From positions 1 through 6,084 of the forward strand of contig DGVM01000089.1 of assembly GCA_002395925.1 (NCBI GenBank): a DNA stretch of 6,084 nt. The letters run 5' to 3'. Position 1 is the stretch's first letter; the number at the start of each line of letters is the position of its first letter. A program made the position numbers and the translations under genes. The stretch is from Bacteroidales bacterium UBA4284. Its GTDB lineage: Bacteria > Bacteroidota > Bacteroidia > Bacteroidales > UBA932. This document shows, piece after piece, positions 1 through 5,114 of the stretch. The notes beneath the pieces were generated by a model. It worked only from the letters and a program-made list of their open reading frames with translations, made no database searches and had not been told where the DNA came from.

Positions 1-71
1 TTGCAGAAGCGTCTTAATTTCGACGAAAAATAAGGTTTTCCGAATTAAAACTTTGGTTGCCATACTGATTG

Positions 72-102
72 CAAATTTAGGAATTTCAAAACTGTTTGCA
101 AA
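72..102 (-). promoter_or_regulatory. Bacteroidota-type promoter, leftward
   Basis: Read on the minus strand, TTTG (102-99) is followed by a 19-bp spacer counted from TTG and then TAAATTTG (79-72). This fits the known Bacteroidota primary sigma pattern of a TTG -33 element and a TAnnTTTG -7 element. Transcription would start near 65-67 and run off the left edge. The gene served is not visible, although a frame open from an ATG at 63 runs to the edge. Only the motif match supports the call. Confidence 0.55.
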
Positions 103-224
103 GTAAAAACGCCTGAAATTCGCAAAATTTTTTCTGACCCCAACCGGTCAAATCTTAAGTAATTGATTAAGACCTATTTCCTTTATACAACGGGGGATAC
201 ACTTTGGTTTTGACTGCAACGCAT

Positions 225-242
225 TCAGGGATGATCAGGGAT
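225..242. repeat. Two direct repeats TCAGGGAT, 10-bp period
   Basis: TCAGGGAT occurs at 225-232 and again at 235-242, exactly one helical turn apart, about 85 bp upstream of the rightward -33 element. Spaced direct repeats on one face of the helix are typical of regulator binding sites. Nothing in the window identifies a regulator, so this is only a candidate operator. Confidence 0.3.
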
Positions 243-326
243 ATATCTTAAAGTTCTAAAATTCGTGGCGGGATTTGAGGTGTACACAGCTTTCAACCGG
301 GATTATAAGCGTATCACTGCCGAAAC

Positions 327-356
327 TTGATTGACTTAAATTATTTTGTAACTTTG
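327..356 (+). promoter_or_regulatory. Bacteroidota-type promoter for the first barrel gene
   Basis: TTG (327-329), a 19-bp spacer and TAACTTTG (349-356) match the Bacteroidota -33/-7 consensus in full, including the spacing. The predicted start is near 361-363, giving a leader of about 190 nt before the ATG at 555. No better TAnnTTTG site was found closer to the gene. Confidence 0.65.
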
Positions 357-411
357 CAGGAATCGCATTCAAAGAATTGTTTTTAACTTGCTTATATATA
401 AGCGGTTACGT

Positions 412-442
412 ATCGCCTGCGGGTAAACGCCCGCAGGTCGAT
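412..442 (+). promoter_or_regulatory. Strong hairpin in the 5' leader
   Basis: CCTGCGGG (416-423) pairs perfectly with CCCGCAGG (430-437) around a 6-nt loop. ATCG (412-415) and CGAT (439-442) extend the stem to 12 bp with one bulged T at 438. No U-tract follows, so it is not a classical intrinsic terminator. It lies some 50 nt into the predicted transcript and about 110 nt before the start codon, so it may stabilise the mRNA or be part of a cis-acting RNA element. It matches no riboswitch class that I recognise. Confidence 0.5.
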
Positions 443-474
443 TGCCAACATACTGATTATCTGCGGATTAGCCA

Positions 475-499
475 AGGCAAGGGTGCCTGTATTGAGGCA
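475..499 (+). promoter_or_regulatory. Mutually exclusive small hairpins in the leader
   Basis: TGCCT at 484-488 can pair with AGGCA at 475-479 (4-nt loop) or with AGGCA at 495-499 (6-nt loop), but not with both. Such competing stems are seen in attenuators and riboswitches. These are only 5 bp each and could be chance, so the call is tentative. Confidence 0.25.
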
Positions 500-554
500 G
501 AGTAAATGGTTAATAATATGCATTAACTAAAAAATGCTTACATTTGGCTCCGAT

Positions 555-1115
555 ATGAAAGCATTACTTACTGTCGCCGTATTGTTGGCGGGGATCTTTG
601 CCGGGACGGGCGCGAGTGCGCAGGGGACAAACGCAAAGACCCTTGAAATCGGGGTGACGCTGGGGCAGGTCGGATCGTTTACCGATATCGCGCGCTTCGG
701 CATAGGAGCGAGCGTGTCTTTTGCCGGAGCGTACGTGGACTTTCTCCACGCCAATCCTCAGCATAAGTATTTCTCATACGACGTAGATGCCCGCTGGGAC
801 GACAACGAGGCCTTCTGCATCAATGCCGGATATCAGATTCCGATTCTGCCGTGGCTGCGCATCCTGCCCCTGGTCGGTTATGCCCAGACCAACGAGGGCG
901 TCACCGACGGTACTTCATCCTACTACTCCGGTGACGACTCAGGCTCCTGGGTCCACCCATATACCGTCACTCCCGGCTCCCGCAACCATTATTTCAACTA
1001 CGGCGGAGGCATATCCATCCACCCTGTCAAATACTTCAGCGTCAACTTGATTGCGACAAGACGCGCAATTTACGGAGGAATCGTCCTGAACCTTCTGGCA
1101 TTTGCCGGCAGATAA
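555..1115 (+). CDS. Secreted protein, probable small outer-membrane beta-barrel
   Basis: Encodes 186 residues from the ATG at 555. A further in-frame ATG at 534 adds seven residues (MLTFGSD) before the signal peptide, so 555 is preferred. Residues 1-24 form a standard signal peptide: MKALL, a hydrophobic core, then ASA before a likely cut ahead of QG. The mature part of about 162 residues alternates short amphipathic strands rich in Gly, Tyr and Phe with polar loops, as in 8-stranded barrels. One loop is rich in Ser, Tyr and Gly (SSYYSGDDSGSW). A late segment, HYFNYGGGISIHPVKYFSVN, reads like paired barrel strands. The protein ends in FAGR rather than the aromatic residue usual for a barrel, which weakens the call. 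A Bacteroidota promoter and long leader precede it and a GC hairpin follows. No specific function is recognised. Confidence 0.7.
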   Translation: MKALLTVAVLLAGIFAGTGASAQGTNAKTLEIGVTLGQVGSFTDIARFGIGASVSFAGAYVDFLHANPQHKYFSYDVDARWDDNEAFCINAGYQIPILPWLRILPLVGYAQTNEGVTDGTSSYYSGDDSGSWVHPYTVTPGSRNHYFNYGGGISIHPVKYFSVNLIATRRAIYGGIVLNLLAFAGR

Positions 1116-1120
1116 AAGGG

Positions 1121-1142
1121 GCTACGGGCCAAAGGGCCCGGC
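1121..1142 (+). terminator. GC-rich hairpin after the first barrel gene
   Basis: CGGGCC (1125-1130) pairs with GGCCCG (1135-1140) around the loop AAAG. GC (1121-1122) and GC (1141-1142) can add two outer pairs across an unpaired TA. The site starts six bases after the stop codon, where a terminator is expected. A run of T does not follow directly (TTTT appears only at 1157-1160), so termination may be partial. Confidence 0.45.
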
Positions 1143-1173
1143 TTGCCGATTTGCAGTTTTATTTGTATCTTTA
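1143..1173 (+). promoter_or_regulatory. Promoter of the second barrel gene
   Basis: TTG (1143-1145), a 20-bp spacer and TATCTTTA (1166-1173) match the Bacteroidota promoter with a single mismatch in the last base of the -7 element. The start would fall near 1178-1180, leaving a leader of about 15 nt before the ATG at 1194. It follows the GC hairpin directly, so the two barrel genes appear to be separate transcription units. Confidence 0.6.
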
Positions 1174-1193
1174 CGACAATAAAAACCTTGCTT

Positions 1194-1844
1194 ATGAAAA
1201 AAATTCTTGCTCTGATTTTCACCGCTTCAATGATTCTCGCCGCCAATAACGCTTATGCACAGCTGAGCGTCGGTGCCGGTTATAACAATCCTGTCTTCAG
1301 GAATTCCTCTTCTTCCGACGCCTTGAGATTAAACGGCTTCTATGCCGGAGCATCTTATACGCTGCCTTTGATCGGTTCTTTGAAAGTCAGTCCCGGACTG
1401 TATTATTCCTTCAGTGCGGCCAATCGTATAGATTCCGGCAAAATCTTTTCCGCCACGCTCTCCCTTAAATCGGACCTGGCGGAGCACTATATCGACATTC
1501 CTGTTATGCTGAGCTACGGAATCCGGATTATCCCGGACGTCAAGCTCTTCGCTTTCGGCGGCCCCACTCTGTCAGTCGGCCTGAGTTCAACCAGCGGATC
1601 TTCAGTATCCATCAATATTCCCGGGTCTCCGATTAATGACAGCAGCAAAGACGACAATTATTCAGAGATCTTCTCATACAATCGTATGAACTTACTCCTC
1701 GGAGGCGGACTCGGAGCGGAACTGCTCGACCACTACAGAGTACAAGTCAGCTACAATTTCGGACTGCTCAACCGCAGCTCCCTTGGCGGCGACTACGTCC
1801 TGCTCAACAACAGGCTCCTCGTCGGCGTCGCCTACGTATTCTGA
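1194..1844 (+). CDS. Outer-membrane beta-barrel protein (porin-like family)
   Basis: Encodes 216 residues. The ATG at 1194 opens a clean signal peptide, MKKILALIFTASMILAANNAYAQ, cut after AYA. The frame can be extended back to a TTG at 1143, but that extension runs through the promoter and would bury the signal peptide. The mature chain has strand pairs typical of the Bacteroidota OMP_b-brl type: LSVGAGYN, NGFYAGASYTLPL, LKVSPGLYYSF, YIDIPVMLSYGI, KLFAFGGPTLSVG, MNLLLGGGLGAEL, YRVQVSYNFGLLN. It ends in LLVGVAYVF, a terminal Phe in a BamA-recognised type of final strand. A Ser-rich stretch around residues 150-165 (SGSSVSINIPGSPINDSSKD region) is a likely surface loop. Ligand and role are unknown. 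Its 3' end overlaps the minus-strand transporter gene by 13 bp. Confidence 0.85.
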   Translation: MKKILALIFTASMILAANNAYAQLSVGAGYNNPVFRNSSSSDALRLNGFYAGASYTLPLIGSLKVSPGLYYSFSAANRIDSGKIFSATLSLKSDLAEHYIDIPVMLSYGIRIIPDVKLFAFGGPTLSVGLSSTSGSSVSINIPGSPINDSSKDDNYSEIFSYNRMNLLLGGGLGAELLDHYRVQVSYNFGLLNRSSLGGDYVLLNNRLLVGVAYVF

Positions 1845-2734
1845 GCGGCCCTGCTTCGGCTGACGAGGACTACCCCGCCGACGACAAAGGCCGTGGCAAG
1901 TATTTTCTGCCAGGTAAGAGAATCCATACCTATCGCTATGCTCACGATTGCGGCAATGATGGGCTGGAGATAGTTGTACATACTGACCAGCGTCGGGCGT
2001 ATGCGTTTCTGCCCGAACGGTATGAGGAAGTAGGCAAAGAAAGTGGCGAATACGATCAGGTAGCCGATTTCCCAGCGTATGCCCGCAGGTATGGCAGCGA
2101 AGTCCGTGGAAATCAAGCCCTTGAATGAAAACGGCAGCGACAGCAGCAATGAAGCCAGAAACATCCATTTCATAAACGTCACCACGCTGTACTTGGATAT
2201 CAGAGGTCTGAAGTAACCCAGGTAGAAGGAGAAACTGATGCTGTTCAGGAGCAGCAGCGCGATACCCAGAGGCGAAGACGACGACGCGCCTCCGGAATGC
2301 ACAGAATTGAATATAAGGAAAATAACGCCGGCAAAGCTAAGGGCCACGCCGCCGGCCTTCCGTCCGGTAATCGGCTCCCCGAGGAAGATGAAGGCGAAAA
2401 ACATAGTGAAAATGGGTCCGATGGTCCCCAGCACGGCCGTATCTATCGACGAAGACATCGTTATGGCCATCAGGAATGTCATCTGGGGGACGAAAAGGCC
2501 GGTGAAAGAGGCCGCGACAATCTTGAGACTGTCGCCCTTTTCTATACGCTCCTTCGGGAGGAAAAGCGAAATCAGCCAGAAAAGCGCCGACGCGCCGATT
2601 GCACGGAGCGTAAACAACACCTCAGGCGCTACCACCTCACTGTTGGCGATGTCCTTGCAGAACACGATATTCAGGCCGAATATCGTATATGCGGCCGCTA
2701 TTGAAAGGTGGCCTGAGAGTTTGTCGTTCATCAT
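1832..2734 (-). CDS. EamA/DMT-superfamily inner-membrane transporter
   Basis: Encodes 300 residues, the usual length for a ten-helix drug/metabolite transporter with two EamA repeats. About ten hydrophobic segments can be placed, near residues 8-27, 38-59, 72-92, 97-118, 125-143, 153-172, 183-203, 220-240, 247-268 and 273-293. The end of the first repeat carries the family signature FIFLGEPITGRKAGG followed by a Gly-rich helix. The second repeat has YNYLQPIIAAIVSI and then GMDSLTWQK, where Asp replaces the usual Glu. The substrate cannot be told; family members export amino acids, nucleotide sugars and other small metabolites. Two consecutive ATGs (2734 and 2731) follow the TGA of the upstream gene with a single base between, implying translational coupling. 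A longer frame back to 2821 lies inside the upstream gene and is not a credible start. It is the last gene of the operon, with no visible terminator. Confidence 0.88.
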   Translation of the reverse strand: MMNDKLSGHLSIAAAYTIFGLNIVFCKDIANSEVVAPEVLFTLRAIGASALFWLISLFLPKERIEKGDSLKIVAASFTGLFVPQMTFLMAITMSSSIDTAVLGTIGPIFTMFFAFIFLGEPITGRKAGGVALSFAGVIFLIFNSVHSGGASSSSPLGIALLLLNSISFSFYLGYFRPLISKYSVVTFMKWMFLASLLLSLPFSFKGLISTDFAAIPAGIRWEIGYLIVFATFFAYFLIPFGQKRIRPTLVSMYNYLQPIIAAIVSIAIGMDSLTWQKILATAFVVGGVVLVSRSRAAQNT

Positions 2735-2735
2735 T

Positions 2736-3743
2736 TCATAGGGCGACGTCGAAATCGCACCACACCGGGAAGTGGTCGGAGATGAAGCGCACGCCGTACT
2801 TGGTCTCGCTGTCTTCCACACGGTACACCTTGGCCGTGGCGCCGCGGTAGAAAATGTGGTCCAGCCACTTCCAGTTGGTCTCGCGGTAGCCGTTGTAGGT
2901 CTTGGAGTCGTCGGTATCGGGAGCCTTGAAGCGCGCGCTGCTCATCCAGTCGAAAAGAGGCTGGAGCGAGGCGTTCTCCGGCTCGAGATTGAGGTCGCCG
3001 CAGAAGAAAATCGTGGAGTCCTCCCCTGCGAATTCCTTCATATAGGCCACGGAGTCGAGGGCACATTGCTTGCGGCCGACAGTCCCGTTGGGGAAGAAAT
3101 GCGTATCCCAGACATAGATAATGTGCTGAGTCTCCTTGTGGCGGAGTTTCAGCCACAGGCTCAGCTTGGGGGTGCCGCCGTCGGAGTAAAGCTCTCCGCT
3201 GTAGCTGCTGACCTTCGGAGTATCGCTGAACCAGTAGTAGCCCCAGTCGAGCATATCGAAGACACCTTCACGGACCATTATGACGTTTCTCTGGCCCTTG
3301 TTTTTCCAGATGCTGTCGTCGGTGCAGTTGAGCTCCTTGACGCCGCTCACGGTCACGCCGTCCTTGGCAAACTGGTAATAGGTGTAGCCTTTGCAGAATA
3401 TCGTCAGGTCAAGAAGCTGCTCGCGGCGGCATTCCTGCAGGCAGGCGATGTCGGGATTGACCTCCTTGAACATATCGAACACTCCGTAACGGCGTGCCGA
3501 CCAGGGGAACAGCACTCCGGCATCGACTGTCGAGTTGCCGCCCTGGAGGATGTTGAACGACATAACCCTCAACGGCAGAGTCTTGGGGCCGGGCTGAGGC
3601 TCAGGCTCCGGTTCTGGTTCCGGCTCGGGCTCGGGCTGGGGTTCGACCTGTTCATCGGGCTTTTTGCCTCCCTCGTCAGGGACGGGGGCGGTACAAGACG
3701 CAAGGAAGAAAGCGGAAAGCAGCAAGACAAATAACTTCTTCAT
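2736..3743 (-). CDS. Lipoprotein of the endonuclease/exonuclease/phosphatase (EEP) family
   Basis: Encodes 335 residues. Residues 1-17 are a lipoprotein signal ending in LASC, with lipidation expected at Cys17. A Pro/Glu stalk (about 34-53) follows, then an EEP domain (about 57-335). The metal and catalytic positions of this DNase I-like fold can be followed in order: MSFNI (Asn64), CLQEC (Glu104), DTHF (Asp213, His215), GDLN (Asp250, Asn252), WLDHIF (Asp295) and SDHFPV (Asp323, His324). The usual NTH motif reads DTH here. The complete set suggests an active Mg-dependent phosphodiesterase or phosphatase. The family covers DNases, sphingomyelinases and inositol phosphatases, and the sequence does not decide among them. 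It is probably anchored to the periplasmic or outer face of the outer membrane. It sits 6 nt after the propeller lipoprotein and 1 nt before the transporter. Confidence 0.9.
   Translation of the reverse strand: MKKLFVLLLSAFFLASCTAPVPDEGGKKPDEQVEPQPEPEPEPEPEPEPQPGPKTLPLRVMSFNILQGGNSTVDAGVLFPWSARRYGVFDMFKEVNPDIACLQECRREQLLDLTIFCKGYTYYQFAKDGVTVSGVKELNCTDDSIWKNKGQRNVIMVREGVFDMLDWGYYWFSDTPKVSSYSGELYSDGGTPKLSLWLKLRHKETQHIIYVWDTHFFPNGTVGRKQCALDSVAYMKEFAGEDSTIFFCGDLNLEPENASLQPLFDWMSSARFKAPDTDDSKTYNGYRETNWKWLDHIFYRGATAKVYRVEDSETKYGVRFISDHFPVWCDFDVAL
3585..3644 (-). repeat. Pro-Glu repeat tract encoding a stalk
   Basis: The DNA is a degenerate 6-bp tandem repeat (CCNGAR type on the coding strand) giving EPQP followed by six or so EP units and QPGP, residues 34-53 of the EEP lipoprotein. 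It separates the lipidated Cys from the enzyme domain as an extended, acidic spacer. The unit is in frame, so slippage would change stalk length without breaking the gene. Confidence 0.8.
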
Positions 3744-3749
3744 AATGAA

Positions 3750-5114
3750 TTATCTAACTAATGCCGGATTGTAGTTGAAAATGGTGCCGCGCCTCTCGTC
3801 CGCGGAATTCTTTGAAGCGAAGCCGCAGTACACGACGCCGCCGCGCACCTTGACGCCCTCGGGCTCCATATAGCCGGTGTCGGTGATGCCGGCAGACTTG
3901 AGTTCGGAAAGGTCTTCAAGGGCGGTGATAGTGGTAAGAGGGACGACTACCGTACCGTCAACCTTGCGCAGCTGCACCCAGCCGGGAGACGGCGTGCCGT
4001 CGGCGTGGCCGTTGCCCTGGGCCTGGTAAATCAGGCCGCCGTGGATGTCGAAGCCCTGCCAGGAGACGGTGGTCCCGTCTGAGTACGTCCCTCTCTGGAT
4101 GCTGAAATCCCCAAGAGGAGTCAGTTTCCTGGCATCCCTGGCCTTCACGACGGGAGTAACGGTGGTCTCCTTGTGGGGAGCCTTGTCTTCGCCGCCGTAG
4201 GTAATCTGGGCGAGCGTGATGTCCTCGACGGGGAGAGCCTTGAGGTCACTGAGCTTGTAGGTGCGTATCCTGCCGGATGAAATGCCGAGAATCGTAAGCA
4301 TATCGCCTTCGAAATCCACGGCCACCGAGATGTTGGACTCGCCGAAATAGTAGTTCTCCGCAGCCTCCCAGGCATTAAGCGTGGTGCCGCTCTTGACCGG
4401 GAAGCGCGAGATTATCTGCGCGCCCCAGTAGTCGCCGCTGGCATTCTTGCTGGAATAGTTGTCCATCCACAGCCAGGTGCCGTCGGCAGCTTCTTCTATG
4501 GTGAAATTGGACCCGTGGCCCGTATAATTCAGTGTCATATAGGTCGAAGGGGTGCTCTTGCCGTTGCGGGGCCCCCACGACAGGTACACCCTGAACTTGC
4601 TGTTAAGCTGGGTGTAGTAAATGGTCTGCCCGTCCTTAGACAGGTCGAAACTCTGCATCACGGCGCTCGTCGTGCGCAGCCGGCCGGTGCTGTAATGCAT
4701 CAGCGTGCTGAAGTGCGAGTCCAGGTACAGATCCTGGACCGTCTCCTCCTTCTTGGGCTCGTTGTGGCCCTGGGTGAGGAGCAGCGTGCGCTTGTCGCTG
4801 CCGCAGCTGAGGTTGATGAAGGTGGTCCTGTTGGTGACGCCTTTGTTCTCGCCGACCTCCACCTTAACTTTGAAATCTCCCGCTCCTCCCGATTTCGGAT
4901 CTATTGCGACCCACCCCGAAGGGCAGTCACAAGTCCAGTCGCCTGTGGCCGTAAGGCCGATGACAAAGCTGCCTCCTTCGACAGGCAATGTCCTGTCCTC
5001 CAGGCCGCTTACGGAAGTGAATTCCGTATTGGAAGCCCCGCCTCCGCCGTCGGTTATCGGCTGGCAGGAGGCAAGGGCTGTCAAAATAAGAGTTGATACG
5101 AACAATCGTTTCAT
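3750..5114 (-). CDS. Lipoprotein with BACON domain and TagC/helveticin-J-like beta-propeller
   Basis: Encodes 454 residues. The signal MKRLF...LASC puts the lipidated residue at Cys17 and confirms the start. Residues about 43-116 read as a BACON domain: LPVEGGSFVIGLTATGDW, then a WVAIDP segment, NRTTFINLSC and a closing LLLTQG. BACON domains are common carbohydrate- or mucin-associated modules in Bacteroidota surface proteins. Residues about 128-450 resemble the beta-propeller of phage P68-type receptor-binding proteins, TagC-like proteins and helveticin J. The marks are VMQSFDLSKDGQTIYYTQ (152-169), a GHG at 199-201 followed by FTIEEAADGTWLWMD, and EPEGVKVRGGVVYCGFAS near the C-terminus (417-434). 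The family assignment is from memory of these motifs and was not checked by a search. A binding role is likelier than catalysis. Its ATG shares one base with the upstream TAA (TAATG), and the EEP gene follows after 6 nt. Confidence 0.75.
   Translation of the reverse strand: MKRLFVSTLILTALASCQPITDGGGGASNTEFTSVSGLEDRTLPVEGGSFVIGLTATGDWTCDCPSGWVAIDPKSGGAGDFKVKVEVGENKGVTNRTTFINLSCGSDKRTLLLTQGHNEPKKEETVQDLYLDSHFSTLMHYSTGRLRTTSAVMQSFDLSKDGQTIYYTQLNSKFRVYLSWGPRNGKSTPSTYMTLNYTGHGSNFTIEEAADGTWLWMDNYSSKNASGDYWGAQIISRFPVKSGTTLNAWEAAENYYFGESNISVAVDFEGDMLTILGISSGRIRTYKLSDLKALPVEDITLAQITYGGEDKAPHKETTVTPVVKARDARKLTPLGDFSIQRGTYSDGTTVSWQGFDIHGGLIYQAQGNGHADGTPSPGWVQLRKVDGTVVVPLTTITALEDLSELKSAGITDTGYMEPEGVKVRGGVVYCGFASKNSADERRGTIFNYNPALVR

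Larger units (their letters stand above)
1..554. other. Gene-free AT-rich intergenic region with divergent promoters
   Basis: No convincing complete gene lies in this stretch; it is visibly more AT-rich than the coding DNA to its right. It holds a leftward promoter-like site near 72-102, a pair of 8-base direct repeats at 225-242, a rightward promoter-like site at 327-356 and a leader with a strong hairpin at 412-442. A weak inverted repeat, TCTTAA (153-158) facing TTAAGA (167-172), lies between the promoters. The layout suits a regulatory region between two divergent transcription units, the left one lying outside the window. Confidence 0.7.

Noticed and set aside
1692..2168. A 158-codon minus-strand open frame across the barrel/transporter junction
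   Set aside because: It overlaps two supported genes in a different frame and has no recognisable features.
2735..2821. A 29-codon N-terminal extension of the EamA transporter
   Set aside because: It lies wholly inside the EEP gene in another frame, reads as non-membrane Ser/Thr/Cys-rich sequence and precedes the natural start of the first helix; ATG 2734 or 2731 is better.
2772..3734. A 320-codon plus-strand open frame antisense to the EEP lipoprotein gene
   Set aside because: It mirrors a gene with a full set of EEP motifs and a lipobox. Its own product is a low-complexity Val/Ala/Gly/Leu protein with no signal, no recognisable domain and no promoter; it is open because of the GC-rich codon use on the other strand.
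3750..5114. Naming the propeller lipoprotein as a teichoic acid biosynthesis enzyme
   Set aside because: The resemblance is to the propeller fold shared by TagC-like and phage receptor-binding proteins. The host looks Gram-negative and no teichoic acid genes are present, so a biosynthetic role is not supported.
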